From the NCBI GenBank assembly GCA_023091735.1, contig JALKBU010000463.1, forward strand, positions 1 through 38,513: 38,513 bases of DNA. Reading direction: 5' to 3'. The DNA comes from Trichomonas tenax (Eukaryota > Parabasalia > Trichomonadida > Trichomonadidae). Under the pieces are notes generated by a model. It searched no databases. It worked only from the letters and a program-made list of their open reading frames with translations, and was not told where the DNA came from. A program made the translations under genes and the position numbers. Below, one piece after another: positions 18,768-27,386 of the stretch; the first letter of the stretch is position 1, and the number at the start of each line of letters is the position of its first letter.

Positions 18768-19796
18768 ATGTTTCCTTTTCTTTCCTCTCTTTGTTTGAGC
18801 GCACATGGCAAATATGTCACGGAACTGACATCGCAGACGTGGCGGAAACTTATCGAGAAGCGCAACAACCAAACAGTTTGGATCGTTGACTTCCAGGGCG
18901 ATTATTGTCCAGCATGTCGCCAAGCAGCGCCATTATTCGCTGAAGCTGCCGAGCAATCGCGAGGAATGGTAAGGTTCGGCTCTTTGGACACACAAAGAAA
19001 CAATGATATCGCATCTCAATTCAATATTCGCTATATTCCAACATTCATCATTTTCTATCCAGGAGGACACAAGGTTTACAACGGCGAACGTTCAACGCGT
19101 GGCTTCTGCAACGCTGGCGCGAAATATATTCCAAATAATTCGAACGAAATCGACGAAACATGGACAGAAGGCTCAAAGAAGTCTGCAATCTTGTTCACAA
19201 ACAAGGGACAGGTTCCACCAATGTGGGCTGCTATCAGCAATCGCTTCCTCAACAGCGAGGAAGGAATTCAAATTGGCCACGCTTTGAACTCCGAAAAGAA
19301 GGATTTGTTCAATGTTACGGCTTTCCCAACAGTTTTAGCAACTGATGGCCAGAAGACACGCGTTTTCGATGGAAAACCAGGTTTCCAGGCGATCGAAAAC
19401 TTCATTGTTAAATTCTTCGACGGAACACTCCCAGATCCGACACCAAAGCCAACACCGAAGCCAAAGGGTGTCTACATCGAGACAATCGACACAGAAGAGA
19501 AGTTCGACAAAATCTGCCACAAGAAGAAGAACTGCGTTATCCTTGCTGGCGAAGCAAACGAAGAGTTCAAGCAGCTCGCTAACAAGTTCCAGCATGATCC
19601 GTTCATTTTCGCTACTTGCCCGGCTGGTTCGAAGCTTGATTACATCAAGAAGGGTGTCTGGATCTTCCACCGCTCTCAGGATAAGTGCAGCATCGTGGAG
19701 TCTGTTGACAAGCTTAACAACGCCTTGGACCGCATCATTGATGGAAGCCTTCATTGGAGGTCGATCGTAGACGTGAAGATGGACATGGAGCTTTAA
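18768..19796 (+). CDS. Protein disulfide isomerase-like protein (one active thioredoxin domain)
   Basis: This is a 342-residue protein. A short hydrophobic leader (MFPFLSSLCLSAHG) is followed by a thioredoxin domain with the active-site motif CPAC at residues 47-50 (DYCPACRQAAP) and the cis-proline segment RYIPTFIIFYPGG. A second thioredoxin-like region (about 125-220, ending VTAFPTVLATDG) lacks a CxxC pair. A PDPTPKPTPKPK linker then leads to a third, cysteine-poor domain. The C-terminus is DMEL, a plausible variant of the KDEL retrieval signal. The domain order is closest to PDIA6/P5-type isomerases, which form and rearrange disulfides in the ER lumen. The ATG at 18768 is the first; the codon two before it is GTG. 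The stop overlaps TAAA. It follows the GRP170-like gene on the same strand. Confidence 0.85.
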   Translation: MFPFLSSLCLSAHGKYVTELTSQTWRKLIEKRNNQTVWIVDFQGDYCPACRQAAPLFAEAAEQSRGMVRFGSLDTQRNNDIASQFNIRYIPTFIIFYPGGHKVYNGERSTRGFCNAGAKYIPNNSNEIDETWTEGSKKSAILFTNKGQVPPMWAAISNRFLNSEEGIQIGHALNSEKKDLFNVTAFPTVLATDGQKTRVFDGKPGFQAIENFIVKFFDGTLPDPTPKPTPKPKGVYIETIDTEEKFDKICHKKKNCVILAGEANEEFKQLANKFQHDPFIFATCPAGSKLDYIKKGVWIFHRSQDKCSIVESVDKLNNALDRIIDGSLHWRSIVDVKMDMEL

Positions 19797-20060
19797 ATTC
19801 TAAACAAATTCATCTTAATTACGCGTTTAAGGCATGAAATTTAATTTAAATAAAATATAACTTTAATTATGCAATTACACATCAAATTTTTACTCTCAAT
19901 AATTTCATTATTAATTATAATTTTGACAATATAAATTTTCTTTTAGATATGTATATTACATAAGGGAAATAGATAATGTGAATGTATTTAAGTGATGAAA
20001 AACAATTTTTAACAATTCATGATTGACATAAAATTAAATTAGGCGCGATAGCGATTATAA

Positions 20061-20465
20061 TTAGTCTGAGAAGAGTACGTGAGTTGGTAATATGTGGACT
20101 TTGATGTGAATTTCTCCACCAACAGGACATCCTTTCTCTGGAACTAAAGGATACCACTTATCAATGACAGTGCCGTCTTTAGGAACGGATGGTAGTGGAA
20201 GAATAAGTCTTGCCATTGGATCATCGTATTTGATATCTTTATCTTTGACTAAAATGTGTAAAGAACCATCAATGTCGGGAATTTTGATGGAAAAATAATC
20301 TCCCCACTGTGGTTCTAGCGTATTCTTGCATACTTTCGTTTTATAAACAATATTGCCGCTTGTTAGTTGAAGCAATGCATAGGGATCACTTAACGTGAAT
20401 GTGTCCATTTTCGCCAAGCCTCTCGCTTCGATCACCTCAATTTGCAAAGTATATCCACTTGACAT
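20061..20465 (-). CDS. Single C2-domain protein
   Basis: This is a 134-residue protein that is essentially one C2 domain: GYTLQIEVIEARGLAKMD, then SDPYALLQL, VYKTKVCKNTLEPQWGDYFSI and LHILVKDKDIKYDDPMARLILPL. Aspartates at the usual calcium-loop places are partly present: the SDPY aspartate and the D-D-K-Y-DD cluster. Calcium-dependent phospholipid binding is therefore possible. Trichomonads have many such one-domain proteins, with a likely role in membrane targeting or trafficking. The ATG at 20463-20465 is preferred over an upstream in-frame ATG because TCATTTTT lies 9 nt before it and the upstream codons add non-domain sequence. It is divergent from the myotubularin gene. Confidence 0.88.
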   Translation of the reverse strand: MSSGYTLQIEVIEARGLAKMDTFTLSDPYALLQLTSGNIVYKTKVCKNTLEPQWGDYFSIKIPDIDGSLHILVKDKDIKYDDPMARLILPLPSVPKDGTVIDKWYPLVPEKGCPVGGEIHIKVHILPTHVLFSD

Positions 20466-20468
20466 GGG

Positions 20469-20476
20469 AAAAATGA
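20469..20476 (-). promoter_or_regulatory. Initiator TCATTTTT of the C2 gene
   Basis: The presumed start A is at 20474 and the leader 9 nt. It lies inside the longer open frame, so transcripts starting here could not use the upstream ATG at 20538-20540. Confidence 0.8.
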
Positions 20477-20831
20477 TTTTTCTACGATCAACGTCACTTT
20501 TAAAAATTATAAATGTTTCATTTCCCTTCAATACCGACACTTTTTAGTCCGTTTTCGACACTTTTCTATTCATTTTGACATGTGCTTTCGCGTATCTTGA
20601 CTCCAAAAAACAAATCAACCTTATTCTTTCGGTTTTCACAGTCTCTATATTGAAGCAGAGCCTTTTCTCGTTCACATATTAACTAATATCGCAAATTTTA
20701 AAATTTGCACTTTCTTTCATTTTATATTTTTGTGCAAATCCTGAATGATATCATTAAAAATTTTGAATATTTTATATTCATGATGATCCCAGTTCAATTT
20801 AATGAGTGTGACCGAAGGAATAATGCATTTT

Positions 20832-20883
20832 ATAATTATGGTCTCTTTATTATAAAATTTCTAAATCAAAAGACCATAATTAT
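20832..20883. repeat. Perfect 13-bp inverted repeat, 26-nt loop
   Basis: ATAATTATGGTCT at 20832-20844 pairs exactly with AGACCATAATTAT at 20871-20883. It lies in the 1-kb divergent spacer between the C2 and myotubularin genes. It could be a two-site binding element or the trace of a small element; no gene is involved. The rest of the spacer (20541-21449) is AT-rich without recognised features. Confidence 0.6.
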
Positions 20884-21449
20884 CAAAATTACTATCAAAC
20901 ACGATTAGTTCGATTCTAAACATACGGTGAATATAATCTGTTACCGAATCACTTTTCCCGGATTTGATCAAACTGACATTCAATTTCATTTTTCGATCAA
21001 ATAGATCTAAAATACAAATGTATTCCATCCAAAACAACTAATAAAAAAGTTCCGGAATTCAAACTCATTTCAAACAAACAGATTTCTAAATTCGCATAAA
21101 CCCGAATGTAAACCAGTATTTCTTTTGAATTTTTATGCATTTTTACACCAATTCGAACCCATTTATAGTGGTTTCAACCATCTCTGATTAAAAACCTTAA
21201 ATTAAACATGTTTTCGAACAAAACATGACACAAGATTACAAAAATGAAAACGTCCCTCTATTTTTTGTTTCTCAGCCTTAATTCCTAATTTTCTCATATC
21301 TATATCATATGGAGGATATAAAATTATGAATCTTTTTGTTTTAAGCGCTTTGATAATAAAAATGGTATATCGACGTTAATGGAATGATACATTTTAATAA
21401 AAAACAAATTTTTCTCAAAAAGGTAAAATTTACAATAAAAAAAATTCAA

Positions 21450-22961
21450 ATGGGCGAATCTCATCCGTTTTTTCCCAATAGAAGCACTTCAACGCCTGAT
21501 GACTTCGAGCAGGGCATAACACAGCGTTTCTGCTTTCTTCCGGGCGAGCAATACGTTTCTTTGCACCAAGCCTATCACCCGAGATACGGTTTGAGCGATT
21601 TCGTGATCACGACGTGGGGCCTGAGAGTCGTTCTCCACGAATGGTCTGAGTTTTTCAAAGATTTCTCGATTCCTTTCAAATGTATGTTGAATATCGAAAA
21701 GAATGGCGGAAAACATCGATTTGGATTCTACGGCATTGAAATTACACTTACAAACACAGCAACACTCAATATACCATTCTCTAAAACCGGTAACGATCGT
21801 CCAACATTTTATCATCACTTGAAAGACAACTTTAACAGCCCAACTTCACTTCCAGATATGGTCTACGAATCTGACCACAAATGGATCCGCATAATGGAAC
21901 AGTCATCGCACTGGCAGGTTATTGATAACGACTTTTGCCAGACTTATCCCAGAAAGATTTTGGTACCTCCGGACGTCAACTTGGATCTTGTGATGCGTGT
22001 CGCGAGCTTTAGGTCAAAGGGAAGGCTTCCGTATCTTTCTTACATTAATCCGGACAACGGAGCTGCACTGCTGAGATCTTCTCAGCCTTTAACTGGAATA
22101 AGGAACCAGGATTCGCCTGATGATGCCAGATATATCTCAGCTATCGTACAAGGGCGCAACGTCGCGATTTTCGATTGCAGGCCGAAGTTAAACGCTGTCG
22201 TTAATATATTGACAGGAGGAGGCTACGAATCAACAGATAGGTACATTAATTCGACTTTCAAATTCTTCAATATTCCAAATATCCACAAAGTACGCGAAGT
22301 TTATCACAATTTCTCAGATGGACTCGCCAACACATACGACCCAGAGCCGTGGAAAGAATGGGGCGAGTTAATCACTCAAATACTTAATTCTTCCGTTTCT
22401 ACTGTAAATGCGCTCGTATCGAACTGCGCGGCTCTCGTTCACTGCACGGATGGATGGGATAGGACAGCGCAAGTTTGCTCCGTTGTGCAATTGATGATGG
22501 ATCCACTTTCAAGAACAATTGACGGCTTTTATAACCTTATCATGAAAGAATGGTGCGATGCAGGCCACCAGTTCAGTGTGCGCTGTTGCCACCGTCCGAA
22601 TCCGAAAATTGACGCGTCGGCGCCAATTTTCATTCAATTCATCGATTGCGTCATTCAACTCATTCATTATAACCCAACAGCATTCGAATTCAACATGTTC
22701 TTACCAGTTTTATGTGGATATCACGCTTACGCACAAATTTACGGAGATTTCAACTCTAAAAATGTGCAGGAAAGAGAAAGTAAATCACGCCCACCTTCTT
22801 TTTGGAGAAATCTTCAGTTCGATGATTTTGTTGATTTTATCAAGAATACTCGATACGTTAAGACACAAGATAACTTATTGGAAATCAAACCGTACTTCTT
22901 CTGCAAAGAATTGCACGCAGCTCCTATGTTCGGAAGTGCTATTAACATCCCGACACATTAA
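21450..22961 (+). CDS. Myotubularin-family phosphoinositide 3-phosphatase
   Basis: This is a 503-residue protein. Residues about 25-120 form a PH-GRAM-like domain (FLPGEQYVSLHQAYHPRYGLSDFVITTWGLRVVL). The phosphatase core follows, with SFRSKGRLPYLSYINPDNGAALLRSSQPLTG in order and the catalytic loop HCTDGWDRTAQ. The nucleophile is Cys332 and the arginine Arg338 of the CX5R motif. The DGWD aspartates of active myotubularins are also present, so this is expected to be an active enzyme removing the 3-phosphate from PI3P and PI(3,5)P2 on endosomal membranes. There is no C-terminal FYVE or long coiled coil. An upstream in-frame ATG at 21384 would add 22 Lys/Ile/Phe-rich residues that look like translated leader, so the MGESHPFF start is preferred. 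Confidence 0.93.
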   Translation: MGESHPFFPNRSTSTPDDFEQGITQRFCFLPGEQYVSLHQAYHPRYGLSDFVITTWGLRVVLHEWSEFFKDFSIPFKCMLNIEKNGGKHRFGFYGIEITLTNTATLNIPFSKTGNDRPTFYHHLKDNFNSPTSLPDMVYESDHKWIRIMEQSSHWQVIDNDFCQTYPRKILVPPDVNLDLVMRVASFRSKGRLPYLSYINPDNGAALLRSSQPLTGIRNQDSPDDARYISAIVQGRNVAIFDCRPKLNAVVNILTGGGYESTDRYINSTFKFFNIPNIHKVREVYHNFSDGLANTYDPEPWKEWGELITQILNSSVSTVNALVSNCAALVHCTDGWDRTAQVCSVVQLMMDPLSRTIDGFYNLIMKEWCDAGHQFSVRCCHRPNPKIDASAPIFIQFIDCVIQLIHYNPTAFEFNMFLPVLCGYHAYAQIYGDFNSKNVQERESKSRPPSFWRNLQFDDFVDFIKNTRYVKTQDNLLEIKPYFFCKELHAAPMFGSAINIPTH

Positions 22962-23361
22962 GAGCTTTATATTACTATAATAGATTTTTTTTATTTTTTC
23001 TAAATGTTTATTTTAAGCTGAACTACAAATTTTCATCTCTACACATCCATGAGAGCCTATTTTTTCAATACCAGAATTTGTTTATTCAAAAATAATATTT
23101 TGAAAATATTATATCAAATCAACAAATCTTGCAACAATTAACATAAATTGAATACTTTACAAGACGATACATAAAATACATATGGAGGTAGAGACAGTTT
23201 GTCCTTGATGAAAGGTATGGAAACTTCGAAGCGCACTAACAATTTGCTTCAAACTCATAGTATATGCTCTATAGGTCCTAGAGACGCTATAGCTTGAAGT
23301 AAGCATGCGGCGGTTATATGCAAAGAACGTTATTTTTTTACTCAATACGCAAATTGTCCTT

Positions 23362-23416
23362 GCGTGCCGCAAAGCGGCACGCTCGGTTCTATTGGGAGGG
23401 GTGAAGCCTCTCCCAA
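23362..23416. ncRNA. Two adjacent GC-rich hairpins, possible structured RNA or element fragment
   Basis: GCGTGCCGC (23362-23370), AAA, GCGGCACGC (23374-23382) form a perfect 9-bp stem. Ten bases later TTGGGAG (23392-23398) pairs with CTCCCAA (23410-23416). Stems this GC-rich are exceptional in the AT-rich surroundings. There is no coding frame with a normal start. It could be part of a small RNA, an attenuator-like structure, or a piece of a dispersed repeat; the type is a guess. Confidence 0.3.
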
Positions 23417-23557
23417 ACCCACCCATGTAAAATCATCCACCAAAGCAGAATTGAATGTCACATTTTTTATTCGAATGCTTTGACATATTTTAGATGCAGC
23501 ACAATCAATATAGCTATTTTGCAGCAAAAAGTATTTGAACACACACAAAATTCTTAA

Positions 23558-23664
23558 GTGCGTATAATTCCGAGTACGCACACTTTGTAGGCAATATAAA
23601 ATTGAACAGGTCTGGGCGATTTTCAGAACTTATTTGGCGTGTGTGTACTATCAATTATACGCAC
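23558..23664. repeat. 26-bp imperfect inverted repeat
   Basis: Arm 1 at 23558-23583 begins GTGCGTATAATTCCGAGTAC. Arm 2 at 23639-23664 is its reverse complement with about 4 mismatches; the loop is 55 nt. Both lie in a region rich in GCGTA words (also 23850-23910). It resembles the ends of a small foldback element. Confidence 0.55.
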
Positions 23665-25190
23665 CATACAAAAAATTCAGTGAGTTTGAACACGCACTAT
23701 GGATTATTGATAGGAAAGTAATATATTTTATGAATGATTTTATGGCAAGAGCTATTATGAAGTATATTTACCATTTAATCAAACTTCCATTTCAACTTTG
23801 TCTGCCTATAATAAAAAAAATATTTTTATTTTACAAATCGCAAGTGCGTAACTGTTTTGCGTATGTCCAAAAAAAATACGCCATTGGAAAATGCGTAAGT
23901 GCCGCATATTTAGCTTGAAGCACTAAAGATATAAACAGTTATGGGCTGAGATCAAAATTTTCCAATATTATTGTCGACATTTTTAAATAAAAATTTAACG
24001 TATTTTTATTTTTGACACAAATATTACATGTCAGATTTTTAATGTGCAATTTGCGCAACACCTGCAACCAAATCATTCCTTAGATATACGTAATTTGACA
24101 GAGAACACATCCGAAAATCTACTGATTTTAACAGTATCCATTTATTTTTATACTTTAATTTGATCAAATTATTATTCTCAAATAAATTGACAACTGCTTG
24201 CACCACATACATTAACAACGAGATGAAATACATTTCAAATAGTCAGATGATGGTTTAGCATATCATTCGTAGAAAGCATGGTCGTATCTCGTTACCCAAA
24301 TGTTTTTATCCTTAATAATTACTCAGATATACTAAAATTGGTTAGAAAAATATACAATTACTCTAGCTGCCGAAAAGCTAGGGAAATTCTTGAGATATAA
24401 AAATCGGATTTTTAATACATATATTTGATTGAAGTAATAGAGCTGATATGACAATCTATGAGGTTCTGCACTAGAATCTAGGCGTTTCAATCACTTTGAA
24501 ATTAATATGGAGATTTACAAATAAAGGATGAGTTCTAATTTCTGCATCACTATTTTAAAGAATAGTTTGGCAAGTGTCCTATCTTATGTAATATCTAGTA
24601 GTCATCTATGTATTCTAGAAAAAGCTTTTGCTGCATCAGCACTCGTCCGTTAATTTAAGGTTAGTAGTTTTCATACCTTTCCTTAATGATGTTATAACCA
24701 TCCTCGTCCCTTCCACAATCACACACTCTGCTTTCTCTCCTACAGCAAAGAACTCTCCCATTTCTCTTCTCGTTTTTCAACGAAAGAAATAATTTCATCA
24801 CCCAAAAAGTACCATCAAAACAGCCGATTTTCTAGCCTCTTACTGTATATCGAGTGGACAATTGAAATTTCACTCCTCATCCTTGCTTTTCTCATCTAAT
24901 ATACACTATTTTATTTAAACGTTTTTGTAAAGTATTCAATTTGCACTATAATTTTTTCCGTAATTGAATTTTATATTTTTAAGCTTGATTTAAAAATAAT
25001 AAGGAATCTATGAGGACTATTGATAGATTAGAAATTGAGATATGTTTAAGTTATTGATTTTGATTAATGAGGAAATTTCGAAATGTATTTTGCCAAACAA
25101 AGATTTTGAAGCAAATTCGATATAATGGTTATATTGCTCTGAACTATGCATACAACACAAAGTAAACAAAATTCATTTTATTCAATAAAT

Positions 25191-26378
25191 TCACTCAAGT
25201 GCGCCATTATTCTTTAAGAACTCAGCCATGTCAGTAAATCCGTTGTCCCTTGCAACATTCAAGTTCGAGACACCATCGGCGTTCTTCTGCTGGATGATGC
25301 ACTCGTTCCATCTGAGCATTTTCACAATCTCAAACGCGTTGACAGCGACAGCAGCAGTTATTGCGTTCTCTCCGTTTTCTCTTAATGCATTGACGTCAGC
25401 ATTGTGCTTGATGAGGAGCTCTACAATTGGCAGGAAGTTGTAGAACGAAGCATAGATGAGAGGCGTTGTTCCAGTGAAATCTTTTGCGTTGACATCAGCA
25501 CCTTTCTCGATCAAAAACTCAGCGACATCATATTCACCAATAGCGCATGCAACCATTAATGGTGTTCTTCCGCTGTCATCCCTGGAGTCCACCTTCTCGT
25601 TCTTCGTGTTAATGAGATACCTGCACATTGTTACTGAGCCTCCACGAACTGCATCATGAAATGCGTTTGTGACACCACAAAATTGCAAAGCATATAAAGC
25701 TGCTCTCATATTGCTCGATCCGAGAGCTCCAGCGAAGTCAATTCCATTTGCATCATCAGGGTATTTCTCCATGAATATGTCGCAGAAATTATTTCTGTGG
25801 CATTCAACGGCGAACTGCAATAAGCCTTCAAATGTTGCACCGCGTTTCAAGCATTCTTCTAGGATGTCATTATTGCCTCCTGAAACGACAGCATCGAGGA
25901 TCTCGCTCGTCAACTGGCCACCAGCCTTATCTAAGAGAGCAACGAAACAGTTCTTCGCTCCGTAGATGGCGGATAACTCAATTGGACGCGTGTCTTTGTT
26001 TGCATATTTAACCTTAACAACTTTTTCAGCATTATCCATCATTATTTGGTCTAAGAAAGGCTTCATTTCCGGTGTTAAAGAAGCAGCTGGATTCGGGTCT
26101 ACTTGGAATCTAATACCAGAGGCCCTCGCGAGCTGTTTAACAAATTCAACTAAAACCGGCGCGTTCTTCGGTCTACGGAAATTTATGCTCCTTAATGCCT
26201 CCGCGACAAATCTTTCGTCTTTTTTCATCTTCAAAAATGCTGACGTTAACTCGACAGCGTTTTTCATCTGGCGCTCAGAAAGTGACCACAAGGACTCCTC
26301 GACAGTAACATAAAGCTGTAGCTCGGCCGGAATCATGGCGTCAGAAATCTTCTTGGACGATGCGTGTGTGTGCCTCAT
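25191..26378 (-). CDS. Ankyrin-repeat protein
   Basis: This is a 395-residue protein with an intact frame. The N-terminal third is helical and of the type found at the start of trichomonad ankyrin proteins (DUF3447-like region). Degenerate repeats begin at about residue 135. Well-formed repeats follow near the C-terminus: DDSGRTPLMVACAIGEYDVA (with EFLIEKGADVN), then KDFTGTTPLIYASFYNFLPI (with VELLIKHNADVN), then a weaker pair. Ankyrin repeats bind other proteins; the target is unknown. There is no signal peptide or membrane helix. The start is the ATG at 26376-26378, because TCATTTTT lies 8 nt before it. The frame stays open upstream through a TTG at 26403-26405, which would lie before the transcript start. 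Confidence 0.92.
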   Translation of the reverse strand: MRHTHASSKKISDAMIPAELQLYVTVEESLWSLSERQMKNAVELTSAFLKMKKDERFVAEALRSINFRRPKNAPVLVEFVKQLARASGIRFQVDPNPAASLTPEMKPFLDQIMMDNAEKVVKVKYANKDTRPIELSAIYGAKNCFVALLDKAGGQLTSEILDAVVSGGNNDILEECLKRGATFEGLLQFAVECHRNNFCDIFMEKYPDDANGIDFAGALGSSNMRAALYALQFCGVTNAFHDAVRGGSVTMCRYLINTKNEKVDSRDDSGRTPLMVACAIGEYDVAEFLIEKGADVNAKDFTGTTPLIYASFYNFLPIVELLIKHNADVNALRENGENAITAAVAVNAFEIVKMLRWNECIIQQKNADGVSNLNVARDNGFTDMAEFLKNNGALE

Positions 26379-26380
26379 CG

Positions 26381-26388
26381 AAAAATGA
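26381..26388 (-). promoter_or_regulatory. Initiator TCATTTTT of the ankyrin gene
   Basis: The presumed start A is at 26386, giving an 8-nt leader. It excludes the longer near-cognate start and fixes the ATG at 26378. Confidence 0.8.
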
Positions 26389-27386
26389 CAGAAATTTTCA
26401 TTCAATGGTTTACAATTAACGTTTATAATTTATTTTATTATTCGCTTTTTACGGAATGAGAATTTGCCAATGGATATATTTTCGCGTGTTGGATCTGATT
26501 TTGGTGAGAAAATGTGAGGCAATCGATAAAAAAAGGCAAATTTCAAATTGAAAAAATATCAATTATTGAATTGGGATAGCAACGTACATTCAGAAATGGT
26601 TTTTACATTGAAGTGAAGCATTTTCATGATTTATAATGTCTTAAATTCTATTTTTATCAATTTCTTGCAATATTTTTTGAATAAGATTGAAATGAAACAG
26701 CAACATCTTGTAATATGATAGCAATTTGTGAATATAATAAATTTACAATATATAATACATCAAATCTTTTATTATGGAAACAATTTTTGTATTTTTGAAA
26801 ATTCTAAATGAATTGAAGATGATTTCCCTTTTGAAATGATTCAGCTATTCAATTCTATAATAGTTGATCGTAGAAAAATGTCGAAAACATTCATAAAAAC
26901 AAATTTACAAGATAATTTTAAACTTTTATGAAATGCATTGATAAAATCAGTCATGCAATAGCTTCTGCATTTATAAATTGTAATTCATCAATCATTGCGT
27001 ATTTCAAGATCTAATTCATTTAAAACATGATGTATAACAACAAATAATGTGTCTAGATATCATAATTTTAAACAAATTCTATAGAGATAAAATTGTTATT
27101 CTTTATATGATCTTATTCATGCGCATTCAATTCAAATTTTCCGAGCTTTCAAATGAATAATACTCTATTAGGTATATGTTAATTGAAGGCGCATGAATAA
27201 AATATATTGAGCTTATATTTTATATGTAGACCAGCAATAGATATGTTTTTTCTTATATAATATTGTAGAAATAGTGAATGAGAATTTATATCTAAAATGA
27301 TTAATGATAGATATGATTATTGAAGGAGAGAATGAATGATTAAAAATTTTGACACTTGGCAGAATATTTTTGTCAAAATATTTTTC
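26389..27386. other. Divergent intergenic region
   Basis: AT-rich 1-kb spacer between the ankyrin gene (minus) and the P-loop/nuclease fusion gene (plus). Nothing coding was seen. TCAAAATATTTTTC directly before the plus-strand ATG at 27387 may serve as a weak Initiator variant. Confidence 0.5.

Larger units (their letters stand above)
22962..25190. other. Gene-free 2.2-kb region with structured elements
   Basis: No coding region is supported. A 94-codon plus-strand frame at 23634-23918 starts with TTG and overlaps inverted-repeat sequence. The region holds the GC-rich hairpin pair at 23362-23416 and the inverted repeat at 23558-23664. From about 24700 to 24860 it is pyrimidine-rich without other signal. 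Confidence 0.5.

Noticed and set aside
23634..23918. 94-codon plus-strand frame
   Set aside because: It starts with TTG, overlaps an inverted-repeat arm and has no recognisable domain.
27336..27386. 17-residue N-terminal extension of the fusion protein
   Set aside because: The extra residues are Phe/Ile/Lys-rich like translated AT-rich leader, while the conserved domain starts soon after the ATG at 27387.
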